A DNA stretch of 64,000 nucleotides from Clostridium bornimense (GCF_000577895.1 NZ_HG917868.1:558001-622000); one strand, 5' to 3'. Numbered from the stretch's first letter, positions 1-10,208 are shown. Made by a program: numbers and translations. Notes: generated by a model not told the origin, from the sequence alone.

Positions 1-85
1 TTGAAACATAATTAGTGAATAAATAAGTTAATAATTCATTATTTCAAATACAATTATTAATAATAAGGAATGGAAGTGGTTATAA

Positions 86-1087
86 ATGGTTGCCTCAATA
101 AAAGATGTGGCAAGAGAAGCAGGTGTATCTATTGCTACAGTTTCTAGAGTTTTAAATGAAGTTGATGTGGTTAATGAAGAAACTAAAAAAAGAGTAATGG
201 AAGCAATAAAGAAGCTAGGGTATAGACCTAATATAGTTGCAAGAAGCTTAAAAACACAAAGAACAAAGACTGTGGGTATAGTTATGCCAGATATATCATC
301 AGCATTCTATCCAGAAATAGTTAGAGGTGCTGAAGATGTAGCTAATATATATAACTATAATATAATTTTGTGTAATACAGATTTAGATACAGGAAGAGAG
401 AAAGATTATTTAAGAGTTTTAAAAGAAAAAATGGTGGATGGAATTATATATATGTCTAATTCATTAGCACCAGAAATTTTACAATTAACAAAAGACTTGG
501 ATTTACCAACAGTATTAGTAGAGACTAATGATGATGAAAAAATATTTCCAAGTGTAACAATTGATAATGAAGGAGCAGCTCTGGATGCAACATCATATCT
601 TATACAAAAAGGAAATAAGTCAATAGCATATATAGGAACACATTATGAAGTTAAGAATGCATCAGCTAAGAGATATTTAGGGTATAAAGCAGCTTTGGAA
701 GAAGCTGATATGAAAGTTGATTCTTCAAAGGTTATATTTACTGGATTAAAAGCCAAACATGGAGAAGAAGCTATAGAAGAATTAACAAGAAGAAATGTGA
801 AATTTGATTCTATAGTTTGTTGTAGTGATGAACTTGCTATGGGAGCTATAAATAAGTTAAGAGAAAAGGGAATAAAGGTTCCAGAAGATGTAGATGTAGT
901 AAGTTTTAATAATACATATGTAGCTTCAATTTATTATCCTAAATTAACAACAATAGATCAACCATCTTATGATATGGGATCTGTAGGTATGAGAATGTTA
1001 ATAAAAATAATTAACAAAAAGCCATTAGATGTAACTCAATATGTGTTACCACATAATTTGATAGAAAGGGATTCTTGTAAAAAATAG
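86..1087 (+). CDS. ccpA: Catabolite control protein A (LacI/GalR-family regulator)
   Basis: Predicted carbon catabolite regulator that binds cre operators, normally with phosphorylated HPr as co-effector. The first 60 residues form the LacI-type helix-turn-helix and hinge (IKDVAREAGVSIATVSRVLN, then YRPNIVARSL). A periplasmic-binding-protein-like effector domain follows, with the family signature PDISSAFYPEIVRGAED. At 333 aa it has the normal CcpA length. The sequence is closer to CcpA than to sugar-specific LacI repressors, notably through the stretch YNIILCNTD after the first sheet, but another LacI-family global regulator cannot be fully excluded. It is monocistronic, ending in a hairpin terminator. 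The ribosome binding site is weak (AAGGAATGGAAG upstream). Confidence 0.85.
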   Translation: MVASIKDVAREAGVSIATVSRVLNEVDVVNEETKKRVMEAIKKLGYRPNIVARSLKTQRTKTVGIVMPDISSAFYPEIVRGAEDVANIYNYNIILCNTDLDTGREKDYLRVLKEKMVDGIIYMSNSLAPEILQLTKDLDLPTVLVETNDDEKIFPSVTIDNEGAALDATSYLIQKGNKSIAYIGTHYEVKNASAKRYLGYKAALEEADMKVDSSKVIFTGLKAKHGEEAIEELTRRNVKFDSIVCCSDELAMGAINKLREKGIKVPEDVDVVSFNNTYVASIYYPKLTTIDQPSYDMGSVGMRMLIKIINKKPLDVTQYVLPHNLIERDSCKK

Positions 1088-1098
1088 AAGAAAATATG

Positions 1099-1155
1099 GA
1101 AGTCTCATAGGAAATTTGTAAGATATATAAGTTTCTTGTGAGACTTCTTTTTTAT
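1099..1155 (+). terminator. Rho-independent terminator after ccpA
   Basis: The arms GAAGTCTCA (1099-1107) and TGAGACTTC (1139-1147) are perfectly complementary and are followed by a T-run. Confidence 0.85.
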
Positions 1156-1259
1156 TAGTTATAAAATGACGTAATAAAACCTTTGAAGAAATTTACAAAA
1201 AATGGTAAAATTATAAACATATTAATAATATCTAAACAATATAATAATAGGTGATGAGT

Positions 1260-4200
1260 ATGGATAAAGGGAATATGTTGAGATTACAAAGGTTAATAAG
1301 TTATTTAGTTCATAAAGAAAATATAGAAGATGGATATGAAAAAAATCTTTTATACGAAAGTAAATATATTTTTAATATACCTAATGAAAGTAAGAATAAG
1401 GATAAGTCAATAGGAAGAAAATATATATCAATTTATGAAGATAATGATCAGTTTTATAAGTTAAAAAAGTTCTTATCTTTTATGGAAAAAGAAGGAACAT
1501 TATATCAAGTAGTATTAATACAGGGTACTTTTAAGATAGATGATAAGTATAAGTATCCAATAACTTCTTATGAAGTAGAATTAAATTATAATAAGGAATC
1601 TAAGTCTATAGATGTAATAATAAATTCATTAGTAACAATAGAGATTAATGATTTATTTCTGAAATTGGGATACAAAGGGAAAGATGAATACTGTGTAGAT
1701 AAGAAATACATGGAATTAGATGAGGAATTAATTGTATTAAGAAAGAGTAAAAATAAGTTATTGCTTGATGAAGGAAAAAAATTATTGAAATTTATTAATA
1801 CTAGTCTTGAGAAAAAGAGAGTAGTTACTTCAGCTTTAAGATATATTTTTAAATGGAATAAGTATGAGAATAATGAGGTTGGTTCTTGTGTAACCCCTTA
1901 CACTTTAAATGATGAGGAAAATAAATTTATATTAGATATAAATAAGTATGGTTCTGGTGTTTTAGAAGGTATAAGTGGTAGTGGTAAGACTTATGCAATA
2001 ATATCATTAATAATAGATAATATATTGCAAGGGAAACGAATTTTAGTTACTTCAGAAAGTTCTTTGGCTCTAAGTGAGATAGAAAAAAAGATTCCGGGAG
2101 TTATGAAGCCGTTATCGATTTTTATAGGGGATGATAATTTACTAGAATTAAGAGATAATATCTCTAGATATAGAGGGGTAAGTGGCAATCAATATGAATT
2201 TTATAGAAATGCTAAGGAAGCTAAAGAATTAATGAATGTAAAGGTACCATTATCATTTATAGATAGAATAAAGAATAAGTCTAATGGGTGGATAGAAGAT
2301 GATTTGACATATAAAGATACATGTCCTATTACTAATGAAGAAATGAAAGATTTTATAGATATACTTAAGAATAATAATATTGAGGATATAGAGTTATATT
2401 TAAGTAATATTACTATTTTCGAAGAAATAGGTACTAAGTATGAATTGGTATTAAAAGTTAAATCAATGAAAAAACTAAAGGATAAACAAAAGCAGTATAT
2501 AGATATTCTTAATAGATGGCTTATTAAAGAATTTGATTCTGAAGAGATAAGAAATACTGAAATATTAGCTGTAGATTATGAAAAGGAATTGGATCAGTTT
2601 AAAGATAGATTTCCTAAAGAATTCTGGAATAAATATATTAATGATATAGAATTTCAAAATGATTTAATAAATAATATAAACAATATTGAAGCAATAATTC
2701 ATTTGATATTATCTATGAATGAAAAAGTGAAGTTAATAAGAGAGGAAATTATAAATACAAATGATAATTATTATATGGAATTAAAAAAATCTATGGAATA
2801 TATTGAGTTTTTAAAAGATAAGTACATATTAAGAAAAAATGAAAATTATATAGTAGATGAATTATATAAAAAGACTAAATCGTTAAAAGCTGTTAAAGAT
2901 ATAGTGGATAATTTGATAGACGAAGAAAAAAATGTACTTATTTTAGATGAATATATGGAGAAGTATTTTTATAAATATGGATATGAAAAAGTTAAAAAAT
3001 ACACAATAGATAATATTATGCAAATATTAAAGTTTATTGATGATTTTAAAAGTGTATTTGATTATGAATCTAAAGGAAGAGAACTTCTGAATTCAATGAA
3101 AACTGCTAAGTTTATAGGTAAAGTTAATGTTGTAAGTGGTGATTTATCAAGAGAGATTACAAAGCTTAAGATTGCCGTTGATAATAAAAAGAATGAAATT
3201 GAATTAAGTGCTATCTTTAAAGGTCTAATGTTGAAAATAGAAGGAAATGAGAAGTTTTTAAAGTTGTACAATGGACTAAAAAATCTAGATGAAAAACTTG
3301 TAGAAGAGGGCTTTGATAATTTAAAAGATATATGGAATATAAAAAATGTAGCGATGAAGTATAGTTATTATATAAATAAATTGAAAAGTACAATTCCTTT
3401 AACATTATGCAAAATTCTTATGTCATCAGATAAAGATAATTACTTAGATATAGAAGAGGCTTTTTATGTAAAAAAAGAAAAGGGAAAATATATAGAACTA
3501 GTAAATCGATTAGAAAATATTAAAGGTAGAAATTTATTAGATATGTATATAGAGAATAAAAGTAAATATTTAATTACTTTTTGTAATGATAAAAAGGAAA
3601 AAACTATTGAATGGATAGATGCATTAATTAGAATTGGGAAGGGAAGAAGTAAAAAATATTATCAATATATAGAAGAAGCTCAAACTTTAATGAAAAAAGC
3701 AATAGAAGAGAATTATCTTTGGTTAGTTAATTTAAAAAAAGTAAGAGAAGGAATGGATCTAAGTAAAACGTATTTTGATCTTGTAATAGTAGAAGGGGGA
3801 GAATCTTTAACATTAAAAGAATTAGGGCTACTTAATTTAGGGAGAGAAATAGTTATTGTAGGTGGAGATGGTTATAGGGAACAATATGAAGGCAATAATC
3901 TCTTAAAACAAGTATATTTGGATGAAGAAGATAAGGTTATGATAAATTCTAGTCTTTTAGAATTTTCAAAGCAATCATTACCTGTAAAATATAACTTTAC
4001 TGAGAATTACAGAAGAAATATATTTATGAAAAAGGTTTTTGTAGGAGGTAAACGGGAGGAAAAGAAAAACATAAATATAAAGGAAGTTGATGAGATTATT
4101 AAACATATTAGACTTCAAATGAAGAAATATAAAGAGAAAAAATATAGTTTAGGAATAGTATCTTTAGGTGGAGAGGAACAAAAAAATTATATTAATTCTC

Positions 4201-4523
4201 GTATTAGTAACTGTTTTAATAAAGAGATTAATGAAGGATTAGATATTTTTATTGGAGATATAGATGATTTTTATTTGTTTGAAAGAGATGTGTTATACTT
4301 GTCCATGGTAATAGGAGAAAACAGAAGATTCTTACCTTTAAATAAAAATAAAGATTTTTTTAGATTCTCATATATACTGACTAGAGCTAAGAAGGAGATA
4401 AGAATTTTTTATTCAGTACCTGAAGATAAACTAAATGTAGTGTGCGCTAGGAGAATGTTATTAAATAGTTTTGAAGAAGATGAGGTCTCTAATTTGTTTA
4501 AGTGTTATAGCTACAGAAAATAA
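1260..4523 (+). CDS. Large superfamily 1 helicase-like NTPase with degenerate motif II
   Basis: Function not known. The 1087-residue protein has an N-terminal region of about 230 residues without recognisable motifs. A Walker A loop follows (GISGSGKT near residue 238) and leads into ILVTSESSLAL, like motif Ia of UvrD/Dna2-type helicases. About 600 mostly helical, charged residues separate this from a second RecA-like half. There, FDLVIVEGGES (near residue 838) sits where motif II (DExx) should be but lacks the Asp-Glu pair, followed by REIVIVGGD in place of motif III. The C-terminus keeps a motif V/VI-like segment ending in ILTRAKKEIRIF (near 1038). ATP binding is plausible; hydrolysis and unwinding are doubtful. 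I prefer ATG 1260, because AGGTGATG at 1249-1256 serves as its ribosome binding site; GTG 1251 and ATG 1254 overlap that site. It is monocistronic. Confidence 0.6.
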   Translation: MDKGNMLRLQRLISYLVHKENIEDGYEKNLLYESKYIFNIPNESKNKDKSIGRKYISIYEDNDQFYKLKKFLSFMEKEGTLYQVVLIQGTFKIDDKYKYPITSYEVELNYNKESKSIDVIINSLVTIEINDLFLKLGYKGKDEYCVDKKYMELDEELIVLRKSKNKLLLDEGKKLLKFINTSLEKKRVVTSALRYIFKWNKYENNEVGSCVTPYTLNDEENKFILDINKYGSGVLEGISGSGKTYAIISLIIDNILQGKRILVTSESSLALSEIEKKIPGVMKPLSIFIGDDNLLELRDNISRYRGVSGNQYEFYRNAKEAKELMNVKVPLSFIDRIKNKSNGWIEDDLTYKDTCPITNEEMKDFIDILKNNNIEDIELYLSNITIFEEIGTKYELVLKVKSMKKLKDKQKQYIDILNRWLIKEFDSEEIRNTEILAVDYEKELDQFKDRFPKEFWNKYINDIEFQNDLINNINNIEAIIHLILSMNEKVKLIREEIINTNDNYYMELKKSMEYIEFLKDKYILRKNENYIVDELYKKTKSLKAVKDIVDNLIDEEKNVLILDEYMEKYFYKYGYEKVKKYTIDNIMQILKFIDDFKSVFDYESKGRELLNSMKTAKFIGKVNVVSGDLSREITKLKIAVDNKKNEIELSAIFKGLMLKIEGNEKFLKLYNGLKNLDEKLVEEGFDNLKDIWNIKNVAMKYSYYINKLKSTIPLTLCKILMSSDKDNYLDIEEAFYVKKEKGKYIELVNRLENIKGRNLLDMYIENKSKYLITFCNDKKEKTIEWIDALIRIGKGRSKKYYQYIEEAQTLMKKAIEENYLWLVNLKKVREGMDLSKTYFDLVIVEGGESLTLKELGLLNLGREIVIVGGDGYREQYEGNNLLKQVYLDEEDKVMINSSLLEFSKQSLPVKYNFTENYRRNIFMKKVFVGGKREEKKNINIKEVDEIIKHIRLQMKKYKEKKYSLGIVSLGGEEQKNYINSRISNCFNKEINEGLDIFIGDIDDFYLFERDVLYLSMVIGENRRFLPLNKNKDFFRFSYILTRAKKEIRIFYSVPEDKLNVVCARRMLLNSFEEDEVSNLFKCYSYRK

Positions 4524-4534
4524 ATGTTATTTTT

Positions 4535-4580
4535 AAGGAGTCGTCGCATATACATGAATGCGGCGGCTTCTTATTTTATT
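4535..4580 (+). terminator. Terminator after the helicase-like gene
   Basis: GAGTCGTCGCAT pairs with ATGCGGCGGCTT (some G-U pairs) around an 8-nt loop, followed by a T-rich tract. Confidence 0.8.
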
Positions 4581-4752
4581 ATAAAAATTGTTTTTTATAT
4601 AAAAGAAATCTTGAACTAGATATTGAATTGAAATCTTTAAGATCATTTTTGATAAATAATTTAAGATTATGCAAAAATAGAAAATAGAAATTGAGATTTA
4701 TATAATATTGAGGTATAATCTAATAAGTATTTTTATATTTAGAGGAGAAGAG

Positions 4753-6708
4753 ATGGGATTAGATAGGAAAAGAAATAATAAACTTGGGAAAAATATAATT
4801 GACTCTATAATAAAGTGGAGATTTGTTATATCAATTATAGTATTTATACTATGTGTTATATTTAAATTACATGGAAGTTCCATTGGTATGTGGGACGGTA
4901 TAATTACAGAAAAGATTAACCCTCAAGAAAAAAATGTGATTATTGGTGAAAATAGAGCAATAAGAAGTGATGAATGGTTAGTACAATCGACATACTATTT
5001 AGCACAAGCAACGAATGATGAATATTATCCATTAATGAATAAAAATGTAAGTGAAAATGGTCAGAATATGATTTTATCATATAATGCGCCAGTAGCTAAT
5101 ATCACAGTTATCGGTAAGCCATTCAACTGGGGATTTTTACTTCTAGGAAAAGAATATGGATTATCATGGTATTGGTCTTTTAAAATTATTGCATTGATTT
5201 TATTGTCTTTTGAATTATCAATGATTTTAACAAAGAAAAATAAAGTATTATCTTTAATAGGTGCATTTTGGATAGCATTTTCACCAGCTGTTCAATGGTG
5301 GTTCATGCAACATGTTGGAGATATAGTATTTTTTTCTATAGCGATGATAGTATCATTTTATAAGTATTTTGAATATCATCATAGTACTAAATATAGAGTT
5401 ATTAGTTCAATAGTTTTTGCATTTAGTACAATTGGATTTGCACTAGTAATATATCCTGCATTACAGGTACCTTTTGCATATTTGACACTTGTTCTTATGG
5501 CTGTTGTATTTTTTAAGTTTATAAAAGAGAATAAACTGAATAAAGTGGATTACGTATTGATATCATCTATTTTGTTAGTCATTGTAGCGATATTAGGTTA
5601 CTTTGTTATAGTATCTCACGATGCTCTAAAGTTATCTTTAAACACCGTATATCCAGGGAAAAGGGTATCAGTAGGCGGAGGAACGGATTTATTTAGATTA
5701 TCGGATTTTATAATAAATGCATTTATACCTTATAAAGATATTTATTTACCTAATATGAATAATTGTGAAGTAAGTTCTTTTATCAATTTCTTCCTTGGAA
5801 GTGTGATAATATTAGTTGCATCTATTAAAAAGAAAAAAGTTGATGGAGTAGGAATTTCTTTATTTATAGTTTCAGTATGTCAATTAATATGGAGTTTTAT
5901 TGAATTCCCAGAATGGTTTGCAAAAATAACTTTCCTTAGTTATGTTACCAGTAGTAGAATGATCTTAGCATTTAGTTTTACATCTATGCTATTATCTATA
6001 TGGGCAATAGGTATGTTATTTAGAGAAAAGTTATTTTCAAAAAAAGTCGGAATATTAGTAGCTATAGTCAATTTTGCATTTTATATTGGATTGATAATTA
6101 CGTCAATATTTACCGAATATGTATCAATGAAGTCTTATATTATTGTGTTCATTATATATTTGATAATAAATATAAGTTTATTCTGCAGAATTAAAAAGTT
6201 ATTTTATATATCAATGTCAATAATAATTATAGTATCAGGTATGACAGTAAATCCTGTGGCAAGAGGAGTAGGCGCTATATATAATAAAACATTATCAAAA
6301 GCTATTATTGATATATCTAGTAATGATTCTAATGGAGTATGGATTTCAGATGGAGATATTAATGGGAGTTATATTTATGCAAATGGAGCAAAAACCTTTG
6401 GGGGAATACAATTTTATCCAGATGAAGAGAAGTGGAGTAAGATAGATCCAACAGGTGAAAATGAATTCTATTATAATAGATATGCTCATGTGAAAATTAA
6501 TTTGTCTGATAAAGAAACTAGTTATATTTTAGATAATTTAGATGCTATTACTATAAATATGAATTTAGATGATATGTCTAAAATTGATGTTAAATATATA
6601 GTAACTAGGAGAGATTTGGAAAATGAGTTCAGTAATTCCAGTATAAATTTTGAAAAGTTATATAATAGTGATGTTGATAATATAAAAATTTATAAGGTGT
6701 TATATTAA
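4753..6708 (+). CDS. Polytopic membrane protein, GT-C glycosyltransferase-like
   Basis: Predicted inner-membrane protein of 651 residues with roughly a dozen hydrophobic helices and a soluble C-terminal domain of about 130 residues. After the first helix comes an extracytoplasmic-type segment with NRAIRSDEWLVQS and, further on, PFNWGFLLLGKEYG, features I associate with large clostridial membrane proteins of GT-C-like topology that use polyprenyl-phosphate sugars. The next gene encodes a GtrB-like enzyme that would make such a lipid-linked sugar, so a glycosylation pair is likely. Substrate and acceptor are unknown. ATG 4753 is chosen because AGAGGAGAAG lies just upstream; an in-frame TTG at 4708 falls inside a TATAAT-like promoter sequence and is not a credible start. 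Confidence 0.6.
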   Translation: MGLDRKRNNKLGKNIIDSIIKWRFVISIIVFILCVIFKLHGSSIGMWDGIITEKINPQEKNVIIGENRAIRSDEWLVQSTYYLAQATNDEYYPLMNKNVSENGQNMILSYNAPVANITVIGKPFNWGFLLLGKEYGLSWYWSFKIIALILLSFELSMILTKKNKVLSLIGAFWIAFSPAVQWWFMQHVGDIVFFSIAMIVSFYKYFEYHHSTKYRVISSIVFAFSTIGFALVIYPALQVPFAYLTLVLMAVVFFKFIKENKLNKVDYVLISSILLVIVAILGYFVIVSHDALKLSLNTVYPGKRVSVGGGTDLFRLSDFIINAFIPYKDIYLPNMNNCEVSSFINFFLGSVIILVASIKKKKVDGVGISLFIVSVCQLIWSFIEFPEWFAKITFLSYVTSSRMILAFSFTSMLLSIWAIGMLFREKLFSKKVGILVAIVNFAFYIGLIITSIFTEYVSMKSYIIVFIIYLIINISLFCRIKKLFYISMSIIIIVSGMTVNPVARGVGAIYNKTLSKAIIDISSNDSNGVWISDGDINGSYIYANGAKTFGGIQFYPDEEKWSKIDPTGENEFYYNRYAHVKINLSDKETSYILDNLDAITINMNLDDMSKIDVKYIVTRRDLENEFSNSSINFEKLYNSDVDNIKIYKVLY

Positions 6709-6743
6709 GGATAAATAAAAGATAGTATATAGGAGGAAAATAT

Positions 6744-7676
6744 ATGAAAATAGCAGTATTAGTTCCTTGCTATAATGAGGAACTTACGATTGGGAAGGTT
6801 GTAGAAGATTTTAAGAGGGAACTTCCAGAGGCAGATATATATGTTTATGATAACAATTCGAAGGACAACACATCAAAAATAGCAGAAGAAAAAGGTGCTA
6901 TTGTAGTTAAAGAATATAGACAAGGTAAAGGAAATGTTGTTAGATCTATGTTTAGAGATATAGATGCTGATATATATATAATGGTAGATGGAGATGATAC
7001 ATATCCAGCAGAAGCAGCTAGAGATATGATACAGCCAATTATAGATGGCGAAGCAGATATGGTAATTGGAGATAGATTATCTAATGGGACATATTTCCAA
7101 GAAAATAAAAGACCTTTTCACGATTTCGGTAATAACTTAGTTAAGGGGTTAATAGGTTTATTATTTAAAAATGAAATTAGAGATATAATGACTGGCTATA
7201 GAGCATTTAATAGATATTTTGTAAAGACTATGCCAGTATTAAGTGATGGATTCCAAATAGAAACTGAAATGAGTATTCATGCATTAGATAAGAAATTCTT
7301 ATTAAAAGAAATTCCAATAGATTATAGAGATAGACCAGAAGGAAGTGAGTCTAAACTAAGTACTTTTAAGGATGGATATAGAGTCCTAAGTGCACTAGGA
7401 TCACTATTTAAAAATTATAAACCTATGGCTTTCTTTGGTATAGTAACTTTAGTTTCTTTTTTACTAGGACTTTTAGTAGGAGTTCCAGTTATTTTTGAAT
7501 TCGTAAAAACTAGTTTTGTAAGTAAAGTACCTTCAGCTATTTTAGCAGTAGGATTTATGGTCATTGCTATACTATCATTAGTATGTGGAGTGATATTAGA
7601 TACAATAGTTAAAAATAATAAGATGAATTATGAATTATATTTAACAAGATATAAAGATTTAAGTATAAAAAAATAG
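6744..7676 (+). CDS. GT2 family glycosyltransferase with two C-terminal membrane helices (GtrB/DPM-like)
   Basis: Predicted polyprenyl-phosphate glycosyltransferase, 310 aa. The N-terminal GT-A domain begins IAVLVPCYNEELTIGKVV, contains the nucleotide-sugar and metal motif VDGDDTYP near residue 80, and the acceptor-side segment ETEMSIHALDKK. Two transmembrane helices at about residues 230-295 anchor it, as in GtrB and dolichol-phosphate-mannose synthases. It lies 35 bp after the polytopic membrane protein with its own strong site AGGAGG, so the two are probably cotranscribed. Expected role: loading a hexose onto undecaprenyl phosphate on the cytoplasmic side for use by the upstream membrane protein. 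Confidence 0.8.
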   Translation: MKIAVLVPCYNEELTIGKVVEDFKRELPEADIYVYDNNSKDNTSKIAEEKGAIVVKEYRQGKGNVVRSMFRDIDADIYIMVDGDDTYPAEAARDMIQPIIDGEADMVIGDRLSNGTYFQENKRPFHDFGNNLVKGLIGLLFKNEIRDIMTGYRAFNRYFVKTMPVLSDGFQIETEMSIHALDKKFLLKEIPIDYRDRPEGSESKLSTFKDGYRVLSALGSLFKNYKPMAFFGIVTLVSFLLGLLVGVPVIFEFVKTSFVSKVPSAILAVGFMVIAILSLVCGVILDTIVKNNKMNYELYLTRYKDLSIKK

Positions 7677-7688
7677 ATGCTTAAATTC

Positions 7689-7720
7689 AAGGCTGTGCAA
7701 GTTTGCACAGCCTTTGTATT
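7689..7720 (+). terminator. Terminator after the glycosyltransferase pair
   Basis: A perfect 12-bp stem, AAGGCTGTGCAA with TTGCACAGCCTT, closes on a very short loop and is followed by TTTGTATTTT. Confidence 0.9.
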
Positions 7721-7867
7721 TTAATTTTGATGTTAAGAAAAATTACTCATTAGTTTTTATTAGTATATTATAAAATTTATCTCTTGTGAATTTCTGTACA
7801 TCGTAAAGTTTCTCAACTGTTACTCAAAAGTTAAATGTTTAGTAGCTACAATATATTATAGAAAAAA

Positions 7868-7902
7868 TTTTATTATTAAGTGCATAGTTTTTAATAATAA
7901 AA
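7868..7902 (+). other. AT-only inverted repeat upstream of uvrB
   Basis: TTTTATTATTAA (7868-7879) is perfectly repeated in inverse at 7891-7902 with an 11-bp spacer, just before the likely uvrB promoter. The rest of the 310-bp gap from 7677 to 7986 holds the upstream terminator and nothing else I recognise. No LexA box is visible here. Confidence 0.4.
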
Positions 7903-7935
7903 TATAGAAAAGTAATAAAATTTTTAATTTTAAAG

Positions 7936-7941
7936 TATAAT
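7936..7941 (+). promoter_or_regulatory. Probable -10 element for uvrB
   Basis: A perfect TATAAT sits 45 bp before the start codon. The -35 region is poor. Confidence 0.4.
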
Positions 7942-7986
7942 GGTAAGTAAAGCAAATGATTTAATCTAAATAAGAGGTGATTAAAT

Positions 7987-9960
7987 ATGGAAAAATTTAA
8001 AATAGAGAGTAAGTTTTCTCCTACAGGAGATCAGCCAGAGGCTATAGATTCTATAATTAAAGGGATAGAGAAAGGTGAAAAATTTCAAACGTTATTAGGA
8101 GTAACTGGATCAGGAAAAACATTTACCATGGCTAATATAATAGAAAAAGTACAAAAACCTACATTAGTTTTAGCTCATAATAAAACGCTGGCGGCACAGC
8201 TTTGTTCAGAGTTTAAAGAGTTCTTTCCTAATAATGCAGTAGAGTATTTTGTTTCATATTATGATTATTATCAACCAGAAGCTTATGTAGCTCAAACAGA
8301 TACTTTTATAGAGAAAGATGCTTCTATTAATGATGAAATAGATAAATTACGTCATTCTGCTACGTCTGCATTATTAGAAAGAAAAGATGTAATAGTCGTT
8401 GCATCAGTTTCATGTATATATGGATTAGGTAATCCAGAAGAATATAAAAAGTTAACAGTAAGATTAAGAGAAGGAATGACAAAAGAAAGAAATGATGTAG
8501 TTAAAGAATTAGTTTCTATTCAATATGAAAGAAATGATATAGATTTTGTAAGAGGAACTTTTAGAGTTAGAGGAGATGTATTAGATATATTTCCAGCTAG
8601 TGAAAATTCAAAGGGAATAAAAGTGGAATTCTTTGGAGATGAAATAGATAGAATAAGAGAATTTGATGTATTGACAGGAAAAATATTATCAACAAGAAAA
8701 CATATATCTATTTTTCCGGCATCTCACTTTGCTGCATCACAAGAGACAACAGAAAAAGCTATAAAACAAATAGAGATTGAGTTAGATGAGAGAGTTAAAA
8801 AGTTTAATAGTGAAGAAAAGTTATTAGAGGCACAAAGAATAAAGCAAAGAACTAATTTTGATATTGAGATGATAAAAGAAATGGGATATTGTTCTGGGAT
8901 AGAAAATTATTCAAGAATATTAGATGGAAGAAATCCGGGGGAACCTCCTAAAACTTTAATCGACTATTTTCCTGAGGATTTTCTTATGTTCATTGATGAA
9001 AGTCATGTGACGTTGCCACAGGTGAAGGCGATGTATGGAGGAGATAGATCTAGAAAAGATTCTTTAGTAGAATATGGTTTTAGATTGCCTTCAGCTTATG
9101 ATAATAGACCATTAAAGTTTGATGAATTTGAAAATAAGATGAATGAGGTAGTATTTGTATCAGCAACGCCAGGAGAATATGAACTTCAGCATAGTGAAAA
9201 TGTTGCAGAACAAATAATAAGACCTACAGGATTGTTAGATCCAGTAATAGAAGTAGTCCCTGTGGAAGGTCAAATTGATCATTTATATAGTGAAATAGTA
9301 AATACTACAAAGAAGGGATTCAGAACACTTATAACTACACTTACTAAAAAGATGGCAGAAGATTTAACTGAGTATTTAAAGGGCATGGGAATAAAAACTA
9401 CATATATGCATTCAGATGTATCAACTATGGATAGAATGAAAATTATAAAGGAATTAAGAAGTGGTGAACAAGATGTATTAGTAGGGATAAATCTTTTAAG
9501 AGAAGGGTTAGATATTCCAGAAGTTGCTCTTGTAGCTATTTTAGATGCTGACAAAGAAGGATTTTTAAGATCAAATACTTCATTAATACAGACAATAGGT
9601 AGAGCGGCAAGAAATTCTGAGAGTAAGGTAATTATGTATGCTGATAGAATTACTAAATCTATGGAGTATGCATTAAGAGAAACAGAAAGAAGAAGAAAGA
9701 TTCAAATAGAATATAATGAAAAAAATAATATAATACCTACCACTATAAAGAAAGATATTAGAGATGTTTTAGAAATTTCTACAGTGGCAGAAGAAGAGGC
9801 TACTTATGAGGCAGTTAAGAAAGAAGAATTAACAGTAGAGGAAATTATAGATAAAATAAAAGAACTTGAAGATGAAATGAAGTTAGCTGCTAAAGATCTA
9901 CAATTTGAAAGAGCGGCAGAATTAAGAGATGAAATAAATTTACTTAGAGAAAAAATTTAA
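7987..9960 (+). CDS. uvrB: Excinuclease ABC subunit B
   Basis: Damage-verification helicase of nucleotide excision repair. It receives the lesion from UvrA and recruits UvrC. The 657-aa length is normal. Visible motifs are the start [11 protein letters not shown], Walker A GVTGSGKT near residue 40, the beta-hairpin segment [11 protein letters not shown] used in lesion probing, the DEAD-type box [11 protein letters not shown], motif [11 protein letters not shown], and a C-terminal UVR domain ([22 protein letters not shown]) that contacts UvrC. A good ribosome binding site, AAGAGGTGAT, precedes the start. uvrA follows after 248 bp with its own promoters. Confidence 0.97.
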   Translation: MEKFKIESKFSPTGDQPEAIDSIIKGIEKGEKFQTLLGVTGSGKTFTMANIIEKVQKPTLVLAHNKTLAAQLCSEFKEFFPNNAVEYFVSYYDYYQPEAYVAQTDTFIEKDASINDEIDKLRHSATSALLERKDVIVVASVSCIYGLGNPEEYKKLTVRLREGMTKERNDVVKELVSIQYERNDIDFVRGTFRVRGDVLDIFPASENSKGIKVEFFGDEIDRIREFDVLTGKILSTRKHISIFPASHFAASQETTEKAIKQIEIELDERVKKFNSEEKLLEAQRIKQRTNFDIEMIKEMGYCSGIENYSRILDGRNPGEPPKTLIDYFPEDFLMFIDESHVTLPQVKAMYGGDRSRKDSLVEYGFRLPSAYDNRPLKFDEFENKMNEVVFVSATPGEYELQHSENVAEQIIRPTGLLDPVIEVVPVEGQIDHLYSEIVNTTKKGFRTLITTLTKKMAEDLTEYLKGMGIKTTYMHSDVSTMDRMKIIKELRSGEQDVLVGINLLREGLDIPEVALVAILDADKEGFLRSNTSLIQTIGRAARNSESKVIMYADRITKSMEYALRETERRRKIQIEYNEKNNIIPTTIKKDIRDVLEISTVAEEEATYEAVKKEELTVEEIIDKIKELEDEMKLAAKDLQFERAAELRDEINLLREKI

Positions 9961-10018
9961 ATTTTTATATACAAATTACGATTAAATTTGACAGAAAAAA
10001 TATAATACAAGCAAAAGT

Positions 10019-10047
10019 TTGACAAGAAATGCTAAAAAATATAAAAT
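10019..10047 (+). promoter_or_regulatory. Distal promoter upstream of uvrA
   Basis: TTGACA (10019-10024), a 17-bp spacer and TAAAAT (10042-10047) fit a sigma-A promoter. A nearly identical promoter lies 78 bp downstream. Confidence 0.55.
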
Positions 10048-10096
10048 TTAATAAAGGCAAGTCCTAATTAGAGATTTATAAAACAACTTCTTTTTA

Positions 10097-10125
10097 TTGA
10101 CAAGGAAAATAAATAAAATTAAAAT
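10097..10125 (+). promoter_or_regulatory. Proximal promoter of uvrA
   Basis: TTGACA (10097-10102), a 17-bp spacer and TAAAAT (10120-10125). The LexA box lies just downstream, over the expected transcription start. Confidence 0.7.
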
Positions 10126-10132
10126 CTTAGTA

Positions 10133-10144
10133 GAACGAATGTTC
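10133..10144 (+). promoter_or_regulatory. LexA (SOS) operator of uvrA
   Basis: GAACGAATGTTC is a perfect GAAC-N4-GTTC palindrome with flanking A and GA, matching the Gram-positive LexA/DinR consensus. It overlaps the predicted +1 of the proximal promoter, which is suited to repression. Confidence 0.8.
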
Positions 10145-10208
10145 GAGGTTAAAAATAAGTTAATACGTAAAAAATAGTTATTAAGTATATAAAAAGGAGA
10201 AAGTTATT

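Noticed and set aside
4708-4752. N-terminal extension of the GT-C-like protein from TTG 4708
   Set aside because: The region contains a TATAAT-like promoter element, and ATG 4753 has a strong ribosome binding site.
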